A stretch of 64,000 nt of DNA from Stenotrophomonas rhizophila. Lineage in GTDB: Bacteria; Pseudomonadota; Gammaproteobacteria; Xanthomonadales; Xanthomonadaceae. Each line of letters starts with the position of its first letter. Positions within the stretch are counted from its first letter, which is position 1. The stretch covers positions 1,310,318-1,374,317 of the forward strand of contig NZ_VDQT01000001.1 in NCBI RefSeq assembly GCF_007667275.1, given 5' to 3'. Below are positions 1 to 8,572 of this stretch, one piece after another. The notes beneath the pieces were generated by a model. That model had not been told where the DNA came from, made no database searches, and was given only the letters and a program-made list of their open reading frames with translations. Made by a program: the position numbers and the translations under genes.

Positions 1-208
1 CGCGCAGGACCCGGTCGTCGGTCTGGATCTCCATCTGTGCCAGCACATCGCCCAGCGTGTATTCGGACGGCTGGTTGACCAGCACGCCCATCGCACCGTT
101 TTCGTCGTGCTGGCAGATCAGCGCCACCGTGCGCGCGAAGGTGGGATCGGTCAGCGATGGCAACGCGACCAGCAGGTGATGGGCAAGAGTGGTAGGCAAC
201 CTGGACAT
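1..208 (-). CDS. YqgE/AlgH family protein (3' part cut by window edge)
   Basis: The minus strand from the ATG at 208 reads [19 protein letters not shown], followed by [22 protein letters not shown] and [14 protein letters not shown]. This is the typical N-terminus of the UPF0301 (YqgE/AlgH) family, in which the conserved stretch is [LIF]-AMP-x-[ML]-x-D-P-x-F-x-x-[ST]-V-x-[LY]-x-C-x-H-x-x-x-G-A-M-G. About 69 codons are visible and the rest lies outside the window. The biochemical role of the family is not settled; it is a soluble cytoplasmic protein often found next to the ruvX resolvase, which would lie to the left here. Identification is firm, function is not. Confidence 0.88.
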   Translation of the reverse strand, partial: MSRLPTTLAHHLLVALPSLTDPTFARTVALICQHDENGAMGVLVNQPSEYTLGDVLAQMEIQTDDRVLR

Positions 209-287
209 GGGCCCATTCTACCCGCTGCGTCCGGACACGGGCGTGAGCCTGGGCTAGGATGCGTTCACTCACGCAGGGATGCCCACG

Positions 288-2078
288 ATGCACCAGTCGC
301 CACCACTTCCCCTGGCCACCCGCGGCATGATCGTGCTGATCGCACTGCTGCAGGGCCTGCTGCTGTACGCGATACAGGACGCGTCGGACAGCTGGCCGTT
401 CCAGGCCTTCGGCTCCCGCCTTCGCTGGTACACGTGGGTGCTCAGCATTCCCACCGCAGTCGCCCTGACCGTGGTCGACCTGCGCGATCGCAGGCTGTGG
501 TTGCATGCAGCCCTGGCCTCCGCGCTGGTGCTGGCCCTGGCCAGCTGGATCGGCTGGAACCTGGGCGGCGTCACCGACGGCCTGCGCCAGGGGCCGCTGT
601 TGATGCCGTTCTCGCTGTGCATGGCGATCGCCGTATTCGTGGCGCTGCCGTGGTGGCAGTTCCGCCTGCAGCACGGTTCATGGAAGGCGACCTACGCGGC
701 GCTGTTCGAACGCGCCTGGCAGAACGGCCTGACCCTGGCGCTGGCGGTGGCGTTCACCGGACTGACCTGGCTGCTGCTGTGGCTGTGGGCGGCCCTGTTC
801 GACCTGGTGGACATCCACTTCTTCCGCGATCTGTTCCGCGAAGAAGCGTTCATCGCGCTCGCCACGGGCATGCTGTTCGGCTTCGGCGTGCTGATCGGAC
901 GCACCCAGGACCGCGCCATCCAGGTGATCCGGCAGGTGCTGTTCGCGGTGGCCCGTGGCCTGCTGCCACTGCTGGCGTTCATCGCGGTGATCTTCGTGGT
1001 CTGCCTGCCGTTCACCGGGCTGGAACCACTGTGGCGCACGCGTTCGGCCGCCACGGTGCTGTTGATCCTGGTGATGCTGCTGGTGGTCTTCTGCAACGCG
1101 GTCTACCAGCACGAAAGCGACAGCCCCGCCTACCCGGCGTGGCTGCGCCGCCTGGTCGAAGCGAGCCTGGTGGCGTTGCCGGTCTATGCCGCGCTGGCGT
1201 TGTACGCCATGGCACTGCGCATCCACCAGTACGGCTTCACCCAGGAACGCTTCTGGGCGTTGCTGGCCGCGCTGCTGCTCAGCGGCTATGCGCTCGGCTA
1301 TGCCGTGGCGGCCTTGCACCGACAGGGGCGCTGGCTGCAGCGGATCGAGCCGGTCAACCGCTGGATGTGCTGGGCGGTGCTGGGCGTGGCGGTGCTGGCC
1401 AACACGCCGGTGCTGGATCCGATCCGGATCAGCCTGGCCAGCCAGACGGCCCGCCTGCAGGCCGCGGCGCCGGAGATCCAGCGCAGCGACGCCATCAACC
1501 TGCGCTTCGACTACGGCCGGCGCGGCGTGGACGTGCTGCACACCCTGCAGGCCGACCCGCGTTTCAGCGCCGACCTGCGCGCCCGCACCCTGCTCGCCAA
1601 CGTGCTGAGCGACGACCCACTGGGCCGCGCGCATGGCCAGCGCCAAGGCAGCATCAGCGAGCTCGCCATGCTGCAGCAGCAGCTGCTCCTGGCCAAGGGC
1701 AGCATCGCCCCCGACCCCGACTGGTGGCAGGCCGTGCTGGCCGGGACCGTCGACAACGCCAGATGCCTGAAACTGGACGTACGCTGCATCGCGCTGCGCC
1801 GTGACCTGGATGGGGACGGCCTGGACGAAATGCTGCTCTGCCGTGAGCCCGAGTGGGGCGGCGCGCTCTGCCAGCTGCATGTGCGGGACGGGGGGGCATG
1901 GCGCGACGCTGGCTCGCTGGAGCTTCCGCTGTCCGCCGAGGCGCGCGACAACCCGGCGCAGGACCCGCTGTTGCAGGGTGAACTGCAGGTGCACCACCCG
2001 CGCTGGCCGCAGCTGTCGGTGGGTGGGGGCCGTAGAATCGCGATTGACGAGCTCCCTGCGGAAGACGAACAGCCATGA
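288..2078 (+). CDS. DUF4153 domain-containing integral membrane protein
   Basis: A protein of about 596 residues with roughly ten hydrophobic segments in its first 370 residues, followed by a soluble C-terminal part. The pattern matches DUF4153 membrane proteins common in Xanthomonadaceae; no catalytic function is known to me. The C-terminal soluble part carries an acidic DLDGDGLDEMLLC stretch like a single VCBS/FG-GAP-type calcium loop. I chose the ATG at 288 because AGGG lies about nine bases before it; an in-frame ATG at 279 is too close to that motif but cannot be excluded. The stop overlaps the start of the next gene by ATGA, which suggests translational coupling with tag. Confidence 0.8.
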   Translation: MHQSPPLPLATRGMIVLIALLQGLLLYAIQDASDSWPFQAFGSRLRWYTWVLSIPTAVALTVVDLRDRRLWLHAALASALVLALASWIGWNLGGVTDGLRQGPLLMPFSLCMAIAVFVALPWWQFRLQHGSWKATYAALFERAWQNGLTLALAVAFTGLTWLLLWLWAALFDLVDIHFFRDLFREEAFIALATGMLFGFGVLIGRTQDRAIQVIRQVLFAVARGLLPLLAFIAVIFVVCLPFTGLEPLWRTRSAATVLLILVMLLVVFCNAVYQHESDSPAYPAWLRRLVEASLVALPVYAALALYAMALRIHQYGFTQERFWALLAALLLSGYALGYAVAALHRQGRWLQRIEPVNRWMCWAVLGVAVLANTPVLDPIRISLASQTARLQAAAPEIQRSDAINLRFDYGRRGVDVLHTLQADPRFSADLRARTLLANVLSDDPLGRAHGQRQGSISELAMLQQQLLLAKGSIAPDPDWWQAVLAGTVDNARCLKLDVRCIALRRDLDGDGLDEMLLCREPEWGGALCQLHVRDGGAWRDAGSLELPLSAEARDNPAQDPLLQGELQVHHPRWPQLSVGGGRRIAIDELPAEDEQP

Positions 2079-2617
2079 GCGGATACTGCCAGATCGCCCC
2101 GGGACATCCGGTCCACGGGCATTACCACGACCACGAATATGGCTTCCCGCAGCGCGACGAACGCGAGCTGTTCGAGCGCCTGCTGCTGGAAATCAACCAG
2201 GCCGGGCTGAGCTGGGAGACCATCCTGAAGAAGCGCGAAGGCTTCCGCGCGGCCTACGACCAGTTCGACGTGGACACCGTGGCCGGCTACGGCGAGCGCG
2301 AGGTGGAGCGCCTGCTCAACGATCCCGGGATCATCCGCAACCGGCTCAAGGTGCACGCGGCGATCCACAACGCGCAGGTGATCCAGCAGCTGCGGGCCAG
2401 CCACGGCAGTTTCGCGGCCTGGCTCGACGCACACCATCCGCGCGACAAGGCCGAGTGGGTGAAGCTGTTCAAGAAGACCTTCCGCTTCACCGGCGGCGAG
2501 ATCACCGGCGAGTTCCTGATGAGCCTGGGCTACCTGCCGGGGGCGCACGCGAAGGACTGCCCGGTGTACAGGCGGTTGGCGAAGATTCCACCGCCGTGGG
2601 CCGCTGCATCGCGATGA
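2075..2617 (+). CDS. tag: DNA-3-methyladenine glycosylase I
   Basis: A 180-residue base-excision repair enzyme that removes 3-methyladenine from DNA. The N-terminal signature YHDHEYGFPQRDERELFE matches the Tag family (E. coli has YHDNEWGVP), and AGLSWETILKKREGFR is the conserved helix that follows. The family's zinc ligands are present: Cys5, His18 and the C-terminal pair in PGAHAKDC. Length is normal for the family (about 187 in E. coli). The start ATG overlaps the stop of the upstream DUF4153 gene, so the two are probably co-translated. A REP element follows the stop. Confidence 0.95.
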   Translation: MSGYCQIAPGHPVHGHYHDHEYGFPQRDERELFERLLLEINQAGLSWETILKKREGFRAAYDQFDVDTVAGYGEREVERLLNDPGIIRNRLKVHAAIHNAQVIQQLRASHGSFAAWLDAHHPRDKAEWVKLFKKTFRFTGGEITGEFLMSLGYLPGAHAKDCPVYRRLAKIPPPWAAASR

Positions 2618-2633
2618 GCCCGGCATCGCCTGG

Positions 2634-2655
2634 GCCGGCCAACGGCCGGCGCTAC
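2634..2655 (-). repeat. GTAG-headed REP palindrome (SMAG-like)
   Basis: On the minus strand this reads GTAGCGCCGGCCGTTGGCCG followed by GCC: a GTAG head and a GC-rich stem with a GTT-type loop. The same element recurs at 45262-45285 and 59108-59130. It lies between the convergent tag and yitT genes and may help end both transcripts. Confidence 0.8.
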
Positions 2656-2698
2656 CGGGGTGCGGCGCCCCGGGTCGATTGAGTCGGCGCCGCCCCCG

Positions 2699-3406
2699 TC
2701 AAACGCCCATGTAGCGGCCGGGCCGATGGTTGAACATCAGCACCAGGCTGAGCACCACCGCGCCGATCGCCGAGTACATCACCTTGTCCGGCGACAGCAC
2801 GAAGAACGCCACGCCCATCAGCAGGGTGTCGAATGACATCTGCACCTTGCCGGCGCTCCAGCCGCGCGTGCGCTGCAGGTACACCGCCAGGATGCCGATG
2901 CCGCCCAGGCTGGCGCGGTGGCGGATGTAGAACAGGATGCCCAGCCCGGCCAGCGCGCCACCGACCAGCGCCGAATACAGCGAGCTCATGTGGGCGAAAT
3001 CGGCCCAGCGCGGCAGCAGGTCGGTCAGCACTCCGCAGGCGGTGACCGCGGCGAAGGTCTTCAGGGTGAATTCCCAGCCCATGCGCCGCACCGCCACCCA
3101 GTAGAACGGCAGGTTGACCAGCACGAACACCAGGCCGAAGTTCCAGTCGAAGGCGTAGTGGGCCAGGAACGCCAGCCCGGCCATGCCGCCGATCATCAGC
3201 CCGCCCTTGGCGAAGATCGCCAGCCCCAGCGAGGCCACCAGCGTGGCCAGGATCATGCCCTGCACGTCTTCGGCCACCGAATGGCGCAGCGCTTTTTCAT
3301 CGGCCACGGTGCCGGCGCTGTCCGGCGGCGGCGTCAGCGGGCCTGCGGTGACCAGATGGCCGTCGGCGTCGTCGCACGGCGCGGGGCCATGGGATTCAAG
3401 GGACAT
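2699..3406 (-). CDS. YitT family membrane protein
   Basis: About 235 residues with five to six hydrophobic helices and the family features AKGGLMIGGMAGLAFL near the first helices and GILFYIRHRASLGGIGIL in the middle. YitT (DUF161) proteins are integral membrane proteins of uncertain, possibly transport, function. I placed the start at the ATG at 3406 (MSLESHGPAPCDD). Translation can be extended in frame to a GTG at 3505, but that adds a low-complexity N-terminus overlapping a REP element. No strong ribosome binding site decides the matter. Confidence 0.82.
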   Translation of the reverse strand: MSLESHGPAPCDDADGHLVTAGPLTPPPDSAGTVADEKALRHSVAEDVQGMILATLVASLGLAIFAKGGLMIGGMAGLAFLAHYAFDWNFGLVFVLVNLPFYWVAVRRMGWEFTLKTFAAVTACGVLTDLLPRWADFAHMSSLYSALVGGALAGLGILFYIRHRASLGGIGILAVYLQRTRGWSAGKVQMSFDTLLMGVAFFVLSPDKVMYSAIGAVVLSLVLMFNHRPGRYMGV

Positions 3407-3496
3407 GGGGGTGGGGCCAGACACGTGGGGAGCGGTATTAGACACGATCGGCGTGACAGTTGCAGGTGAAATCGATTCATCCCGCCCGCCGCCCCG

Positions 3497-3533
3497 GTAG
3501 CGCACGACCGTTGGTCGTGCGCGCCAGCCCTAC
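3497..3533. repeat. REP palindrome with GTAG heads at both ends
   Basis: GTAG at 3497 opens a stem CGCACGACC-GTT-GGTCGTGCG, and CTAC at 3530-3533 gives a second GTAG on the other strand. The right head supplies the TAG stop of the DUF4287 gene. Confidence 0.75.
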
Positions 3534-3739
3534 CGCGCCTTCAGATGATGGGCCACCAGCGCATTGGCATGCCCATGGCCCAGGCCATGCTGCTCCTTCA
3601 GGAACCCCACCAGCGCCATGTGCTTCAGCCCCCCCTGGGTAGCCAGCAGGGCGAGCCAATGGCCAACGGGCTGGCCATAGGTCTTCTCAATGGAGGGGAA
3701 ATACGACGCAGGGCCTTTGACCGGGGCGGTGTCGCTCAT
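3530..3739 (-). CDS. DUF4287 domain-containing small protein
   Basis: A 69-residue protein starting MSDTAPVKGPASYFPSIEKT and ending EQHGLGHGHANALVAHHLKA. Both ends match the DUF4287 family, in which a short helical protein carries the xYFPSIEKxYGxPxxxW and GHGHANALV signatures. Function is unknown; the same domain is often seen next to DUF5655. I chose the inner ATG at 3739 over an in-frame ATG at 3769 because the conserved domain begins there. Its TAG stop is the TAG of a REP element head. Confidence 0.75.
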   Translation of the reverse strand: MSDTAPVKGPASYFPSIEKTYGQPVGHWLALLATQGGLKHMALVGFLKEQHGLGHGHANALVAHHLKAR

Positions 3740-3833
3740 GACCGTTTCCTCGCAGATGGGTTCATCCATTACGACGTCCCGACAGCTTTGGAATCGACAT
3801 GCGGGCCCACCGCCCCGGCGCAGTGACTCCCTG

Positions 3834-4427
3834 CTACCTGCCGCCGTTGGTCAGGAACATCGCAACGAACAGCAGCAGCAGGAACAGGCCCCCGACGACG
3901 GCCACCAGGATATGCAGGGCGCCGAAGCGGTCCATGCGTTCGGTGTCCACCCGTTCGTCCTGGTGGTAGCGCCGCAGCAGGCTGTTGACCGGCAGCAGCG
4001 GAACGAAGACGAACAGGGCCAGCAGCCATCCGGCGTTGGGCAGGCGCGCGGCCAGGTTGAGCAGGAAGTAGGTCACTGCCAGCAGCCCCGGCGCGAAGGC
4101 GAGATCGCGCCTGCGGTTGCTGGCGGCGTCACGCAGCTCGCGGAAACACAGGTACGCCCAGAGCGGCGAGAACAGCGCGCGGGCCCACGGCCACTGGGTT
4201 CCCCCGGTTTCGCGCTGGATCGCCTGCCAGTTGCGCCAGAACCAATACACCACGTACAGCCCCAGCGTGGTCAGCGACAACACCACCAGCTTCATCGACG
4301 ACGGCGAGTAGTATGCCGCCGCCTCGCTGATCGGCTGGGCGCGGACGCCGGTTTCGGGCAAGGTGCGCGGCAGTGCGGGTGGCACCGGGAACGTGGCCGG
4401 TGCGCGGTACGGATCATGCAATTCCAT
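3834..4427 (-). CDS. Hypothetical membrane protein (DUF4234-like)
   Basis: About 197 residues, starting MELHDPYRAPATFPV. A proline-rich cytoplasmic N-terminus leads into YYSPSSMKLVVLSLTTLGLY and VYWFWRNWQAIQ, then three further hydrophobic segments. The 'SxxKLxxLSxxTxGLYxxYWFWRNW' arrangement is typical of small DUF4234-like membrane proteins that recur in Xanthomonadaceae. A GATGAGA element about seven bases upstream favours the ATG at 4427, but in-frame ATGs at 4433-4442 are close alternatives. It is followed on the same strand, after a short gap, by the DUF4287 gene. No function is assigned. Confidence 0.7.
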   Translation of the reverse strand: MELHDPYRAPATFPVPPALPRTLPETGVRAQPISEAAAYYSPSSMKLVVLSLTTLGLYVVYWFWRNWQAIQRETGGTQWPWARALFSPLWAYLCFRELRDAASNRRRDLAFAPGLLAVTYFLLNLAARLPNAGWLLALFVFVPLLPVNSLLRRYHQDERVDTERMDRFGALHILVAVVGGLFLLLLFVAMFLTNGGR

Positions 4428-4543
4428 GTGCATTCTCATCATTGGCAGTGTCACCGGCATGGTGCCGGCCCCTTGAAACACCACGTGCAACAAAGGCGCG
4501 CCGGCATTGCACCGTACGCGCCCTTTTTTCCGCATCCGCGGGT

Positions 4544-5686
4544 TCAGCGGACTTCGGAAATCTCCACCCCGTCCAGTCCCTGCGACAGCGTACGTGCGTC
4601 GCCACCCTGCGAGAGCTTGATGCGCAGGCGCACCTCGTTCTGCGAATCGGCATACCGCAGCGCGTCTTCGTAGCTGATCTCGCCGGCCTGGTACAGCTCG
4701 AACAGGCTCTGGTCGAAGGTGCGCATACCCAGCTGCACCGACTCCTTCATCACTTCCTTGAGCTTGTGGATCTCGCCGTCGCGGATGTAATCCTGCACCA
4801 GCGGCGTGCCCAGCATGATTTCCATCGCCACCTTGCGCGACTTGCCGTCCGGCGAAGGAATCAGCTGCTGCGCGACCACGCCCTTGAGGTTCAGCGACAG
4901 GTCCATCAGCAGCTGGTTGCGGCGGTCTTCCGGGAAGAAGTTGATGATGCGGTCCATCGCCTGGTTGGCGTTGTTGGCATGCAGGGTGCACAGCACCAGG
5001 TGGCCGGTTTCGGCGAATGCGATGGCGTGGTCCATGCCCTCGCGGGTACGCACCTCGCCGATCATGATCACGTCCGGGGCCTGGCGCAGGGTGTTCTTCA
5101 GCGCCGCTTCCCAGCTGTCGGTGTCGATGCCGACTTCGCGCTGGGTGATGATGCAGCCTTCGTGCTTGTGCACGAATTCGATCGGGTCTTCGATGGTGAT
5201 GATGTGCCCGGTAGAGTTCAGATTACGGTAGCCGATCATCGCCGCCAGCGAGGTCGACTTGCCGGTACCGGTGGCACCCACGAACAGGATGATGCCGCGC
5301 TTGGTCATCGCCAGCGTCTTGATGATCGGCGGCAGGCTCAGCTCTTCCACGGTGGGAATGCGCGTCTCGATCCGGCGCAGCACCATGCCGACCTGGTTGC
5401 GCTGGTAGAAGCAGCTCACGCGGAAGCGGCCGACACCGGAAAGGCCGATGGCGAAGTTGCACTCGTGGGTCTTTTCGAATTCTTCGCGCTGCGCCGGCGT
5501 CATCACGTTCAACACCAGGTCGCGGCTCTGCTGTGGCGTGAGCGGGGTCTGGGTGATCGGCGAGATCTTGCCGTTGACCTTGATCGCCGGCGGCATGCCC
5601 GCGGTGATGAACAGGTCCGACGCCTTCTGGTGCGCCATCAGCTTGAGGAACGAGGTGAAGTCGATGGTGGTGCTGGTGGTGTTCAT
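4544..5686 (-). CDS. pilU: Type IV pilus retraction-associated ATPase PilU
   Basis: A 380-residue cytoplasmic AAA-type secretion ATPase of the PilT/PilU family, which acts with PilT at the base of the type IV pilus during retraction (twitching). It has the Walker A motif GATGTGKST (about residue 137), the Asp box ITIEDPIEF, the Walker B segment IMIGEVRTREGM and the His box TLHANNANQAMDRI. The GEVRTREGM and extended C-terminus ending in repeated basic and acidic residues distinguish it from the PilT gene just upstream. It is transcribed after pilT, with a 126-base gap that carries three hairpins, so expression may be partly uncoupled from pilT. Confidence 0.95.
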   Translation of the reverse strand: MNTTSTTIDFTSFLKLMAHQKASDLFITAGMPPAIKVNGKISPITQTPLTPQQSRDLVLNVMTPAQREEFEKTHECNFAIGLSGVGRFRVSCFYQRNQVGMVLRRIETRIPTVEELSLPPIIKTLAMTKRGIILFVGATGTGKSTSLAAMIGYRNLNSTGHIITIEDPIEFVHKHEGCIITQREVGIDTDSWEAALKNTLRQAPDVIMIGEVRTREGMDHAIAFAETGHLVLCTLHANNANQAMDRIINFFPEDRRNQLLMDLSLNLKGVVAQQLIPSPDGKSRKVAMEIMLGTPLVQDYIRDGEIHKLKEVMKESVQLGMRTFDQSLFELYQAGEISYEDALRYADSQNEVRLRIKLSQGGDARTLSQGLDGVEISEVR

Positions 5687-5730
5687 TGCGGTGGACTCCG
5701 GATGCCTTGCCGAGGGCCGGCCAACGTTAT

Positions 5731-5756
5731 GCCCGGCATCCTGCCGGGCACCCTAC
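5731..5756 (-). repeat. GTAG-headed REP palindrome
   Basis: On the minus strand GTAGGGTGCCCGGCAGGATG leads into GCCGGGC, giving a GCCCGGC/GCCGGGC stem. It lies in the pilT-pilU gap. Confidence 0.7.
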
Positions 5757-5760
5757 GGGC

Positions 5761-5799
5761 CGTCGCTTCGCGACGTTGAGAACGGCTCCTGCCGTTCTC
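5761..5799. other. Two hairpins in the pilT-pilU gap
   Basis: CGTCGC-TTC-GCGACG (5761-5775) is followed by GAGAACGGC-TCCT-GCCGTTCTC (5778-5799), both with perfect stems. With the neighbouring REP element they make the pilT-pilU spacer strongly structured. Neither is followed by a T-run on the minus strand, so they look like RNA stability or processing elements rather than full terminators. Confidence 0.6.
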
Positions 5800-5812
5800 T
5801 TCGGCGCTGTTT

Positions 5813-6850
5813 TTACTCGAAGATGCGCTTGTCCTTGGCGTATTCCTTGGCCTGGTTGCGCGTGATCAGGCTGCGCTTGACCAGGTCCTGCAGGTGCTGG
5901 TCGAGCGTCATCATGCCCATCTGCTGGCCAGTCTGGATCGCCGAGTACATCTGCGCCACCTTGTCCTCGCGGATCAGGTTGCGGATGGCCGGGGTGCCCA
6001 CCATGATTTCCCACGCTGCGGTACGGCCACCGCCGACCTTCTTCAGCAGGGCCTGCGAAATGACCGCACGCAGCGACTCGGACAACATCGAGCGCACCAT
6101 CGGCTTTTCGCCGGCGGGGAACACGTCGATGATGCGGTCGATGGTCTTGGCCGCCGAACTGGTATGCAGGGTGCCGAACACCAGGTGGCCGGTTTCGGCG
6201 GCGGTCAGCGCCAGGCGGATGGTTTCCAGGTCGCGGAGTTCGCCGACCAGGATGATGTCCGGGTCTTCACGCAGTGCCGAACGCAGCGCTTCGTTGAAGC
6301 CGTGCGTGTCGCGGTGCACTTCGCGCTGGTTGATCAGGCACTTCTGCGAGGTGTGCACGAATTCGATCGGATCCTCGACGGTGAGGATGTGGCCGTATTC
6401 GTTCTTGTTGATGTGGTCGATCATCGCCGCCAGCGTGGTCGACTTGCCCGAACCGGTCGGGCCGGTGACCAGGATCAGGCCCTGCGGCTGGTCGATCAGC
6501 TCACGGAAGATCGGCGGCACGGCCAGGTCTTCCAGGGTGAGCACTTCGGACGGAATGGTACGGAACACCGCACCGGCGCCACGGTTCTGGTTGAACGCGT
6601 TGACGCGGAAGCGCGCCAGGCTGGGAATCTCGAACGAGAAGTCGACTTCGAGGAATTCCTCGTAATCGCGGCGCTGCTTGTCCGACATGATGTCGTAAAC
6701 GAGCGCATGGACCTGCTTGTGGTCCAGGGCCGGAATATTGATGCGACGGACATCGCCGTCCACGCGGATCATCGGCGGCAGGCCTGCCGACAGATGAAGG
6801 TCCGACGCTTTGTTCTTCACGGAAAACGCCAACAGTTCGGCGATATCCAT
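5813..6850 (-). CDS. pilT: Type IV pilus retraction ATPase PilT
   Basis: A 345-residue hexameric ATPase that powers pilus retraction and twitching motility from the cytoplasmic face. Visible are MDIAELLAFSVKNKASDLHL at the N-terminus, Walker A GPTGSGKSTT (about residue 132), Asp box TVEDPIEFVH, Walker B ILVGELRDLETI and the His box TLHTSSAAKTIDRI. The AIRNLIRE motif needed for retraction in known PilT proteins is present as PAIRNLIREDKV near residue 270. Length equals that of P. aeruginosa PilT. It is the first gene of a pilT-pilU unit and is divergent from yggS. Confidence 0.97.
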   Translation of the reverse strand: MDIAELLAFSVKNKASDLHLSAGLPPMIRVDGDVRRINIPALDHKQVHALVYDIMSDKQRRDYEEFLEVDFSFEIPSLARFRVNAFNQNRGAGAVFRTIPSEVLTLEDLAVPPIFRELIDQPQGLILVTGPTGSGKSTTLAAMIDHINKNEYGHILTVEDPIEFVHTSQKCLINQREVHRDTHGFNEALRSALREDPDIILVGELRDLETIRLALTAAETGHLVFGTLHTSSAAKTIDRIIDVFPAGEKPMVRSMLSESLRAVISQALLKKVGGGRTAAWEIMVGTPAIRNLIREDKVAQMYSAIQTGQQMGMMTLDQHLQDLVKRSLITRNQAKEYAKDKRIFE

Positions 6851-6904
6851 ACGCTGCTACTCCCCATAGACTGCTGCGACTGGAAGGATCTTTCCCCGGT
6901 CGGC

Positions 6905-6932
6905 AGTATAGCCTCCCTGATCCACCTGAAAA
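6905..6932 (-). promoter_or_regulatory. Predicted sigma-70-type promoter for pilT
   Basis: On the minus strand TTTTCA (6927-6932) and TATACT (6905-6910) are separated by 16 bases, giving a transcription start about 48 bases before the pilT ATG. Inference from consensus only. Confidence 0.45.
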
Positions 6933-7000
6933 TCTTCTTTTCGGAGCGGCCTCTTTCCAGAGCTGTTCCTTGCCTAAGCGGCCCGTTGTCCGCCTGCCCC

Positions 7001-7702
7001 GTGAGTGCCCTGCCCGTGACCGCCCTGCCCCTGCCCACCCTGCTGCTGAACCTGCACAACGCGGCCACGGCCGCCGGGCGGCCAACGCCGCGCCTGCTGG
7101 CGGTCTCCAAGACCCAGCCGGCCGAAGCTGTCGCCCAGCTGGCGGCGGAGGGCCAGCAGGCGTTCGGCGAGAACTACGTGCAGGAAGCCGTGGCGAAGAT
7201 CGATGCGCTGGCCGCACTCGGGCTGGAGTGGCACCTGATCGGGCACCTGCAGTCGAACAAGGCCGACCTGGCCGCGCAACGCTTCGACTGGGTGCAGAGC
7301 GTGGACCGGGCCAAACTGGTGAAGGCCCTGGCCGCACACCGCCCCGCCGCGCTGCCGCCGTTGAACGTGCTGGTACAGGTCAATATCGACGACGAAGACA
7401 GCAAACACGGCTGCAGCCCCGACGCCGTTCCGGCGCTGGCGGCCGCCATCGCTGCCGAGCCGCGCTTGTGCCTGCGCGGGCTGATGGCCATCCCCGCCCC
7501 CTGGCCCGACGCCGCTCGCCGCGCGCAGGCCTTCGAACGCATGCACGCGCTGTTTAGCGACCTCGCGGCCGGGCACCCGCAGGTCGACACCCTGTCGATG
7601 GGCATGAGCGGGGACTACCCCGAGGCCATTGCCCACGGCGCGACCATGGTCCGCGTCGGCACCGCCCTGTTCGGCGCACGCCACCGACCCGATCCACAGT
7701 AG
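7001..7702 (+). CDS. YggS family pyridoxal phosphate-binding protein (PLP homeostasis)
   Basis: A 233-residue protein of the YggS/PROSC family, which binds PLP and regulates vitamin B6 and amino-acid homeostasis without known enzymatic turnover. LLAVSKTQPAEAVAQL carries the PLP-binding lysine, FGENYVQEAVAKI and EWHLIGHLQSNKAD are the family signatures, and LSMGMSGDYPEAIAHG with VRVGTALFG closes the phosphate site. There is no ATG at a suitable place; the in-frame GTG at 7001 gives the family's usual length, and a second GTG at 7016 is an alternative. It lies just before proC, the usual partner of yggS. The TAG stop is formed by the head of a REP element. Confidence 0.93.
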   Translation: MSALPVTALPLPTLLLNLHNAATAAGRPTPRLLAVSKTQPAEAVAQLAAEGQQAFGENYVQEAVAKIDALAALGLEWHLIGHLQSNKADLAAQRFDWVQSVDRAKLVKALAAHRPAALPPLNVLVQVNIDDEDSKHGCSPDAVPALAAAIAAEPRLCLRGLMAIPAPWPDAARRAQAFERMHALFSDLAAGHPQVDTLSMGMSGDYPEAIAHGATMVRVGTALFGARHRPDPQ

Positions 7703-7723
7703 AGCGGGGCTCTCCCCGCTGCC
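7699..7723 (+). repeat. GTAG-headed REP palindrome
   Basis: GTAGAGCGGGGCTCTCCCCG followed by CTGCC. The TAG of its head is the stop codon of yggS (7700-7702). The same core recurs at 62631-62654. Confidence 0.8.
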
Positions 7724-7744
7724 CCACCTGACCGAGGACCCCAC

Positions 7745-8566
7745 ATGACCCCCACTTCGATCACCTTCATCGGCGGCGGCAACATGGCCCGCAGCCTGAT
7801 CGCCGGCCTCGTCCGCCAGGGCACTGCGCCGGGCCACATCCATGTAGCCGAACCGGTTGTCGAACTGCGCAGCCAGCTCACCGCCGAGTTCGGCGTCAAA
7901 ACGTATGCCAGCGCCACCGAAGCTGCCGCGCAGGGCACGGTCTGGGTGCTTGCGGTGAAGCCACAGGTACTGCGCGATGTCTGCGCCGGGGTGGCCGATA
8001 TCGCCCAGGGGAAGGCGCCGCTGGTGGTCTCCATCGCCGCCGGCATCACCAGCGCGCAGCTGCAGCGTTGGCTGGGCGGCGGCGGCGCGGTGGTGCGCGC
8101 CATGCCCAACACCCCGGCCCTGCTGGGCGCCGGCGTCACCGGGCTGTTTGCCACCGCTGGCGTGAGCGCGGAGCAGCGCCGCCAGGCCGATGAGGTGCTT
8201 GCCAGCGCCGGGCGTACCGTGTGGATCGATGACGAAGCGCGGATGGACGCGGTCACCGCCGTTTCCGGCAGCGGGCCGGCCTACGTGTTCCTGCTGGCCG
8301 AAGCCATGGAGGCTGCCGCCATCGCACAAGGCCTGCCGGCCGACGCCGCGCGCACCCTGGTGGTACAGACCCTGCTCGGCGCCAGCCGCATGCTGGACGA
8401 ATCCGGGGAGGCGCCAGCCGAGCTGCGTCGCCGCGTCACCTCGCCCAACGGCACCACGCAGGCGGCCATCGAGAGTTTCCAGGGCGAGGATTTCGAGGCG
8501 ATCGTGGCGCGCGCGATCGACGCGGCGACGCGACGGGGGCAGGCGTTGTCGGCGGCCAACGACTGA
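7745..8566 (+). CDS. proC: Pyrroline-5-carboxylate reductase
   Basis: A 273-residue cytoplasmic enzyme that reduces 1-pyrroline-5-carboxylate to L-proline with NAD(P)H, the last step of proline synthesis. The Rossmann motif ITFIGGGNMARSLIAGL is at residues 6-22. RAMPNTPALLGAGVTGL, VSGSGPAYVFLLAEAM and VTSPNGTTQAAIESF are the conserved P5CR segments, the last two forming the C-terminal dimerisation and substrate site. It follows yggS after a 42-base gap that contains a REP element; the two are likely one transcript. Length is standard. Confidence 0.97.
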   Translation: MTPTSITFIGGGNMARSLIAGLVRQGTAPGHIHVAEPVVELRSQLTAEFGVKTYASATEAAAQGTVWVLAVKPQVLRDVCAGVADIAQGKAPLVVSIAAGITSAQLQRWLGGGGAVVRAMPNTPALLGAGVTGLFATAGVSAEQRRQADEVLASAGRTVWIDDEARMDAVTAVSGSGPAYVFLLAEAMEAAAIAQGLPADAARTLVVQTLLGASRMLDESGEAPAELRRRVTSPNGTTQAAIESFQGEDFEAIVARAIDAATRRGQALSAAND

Positions 8567-8572
8567 TCGGGT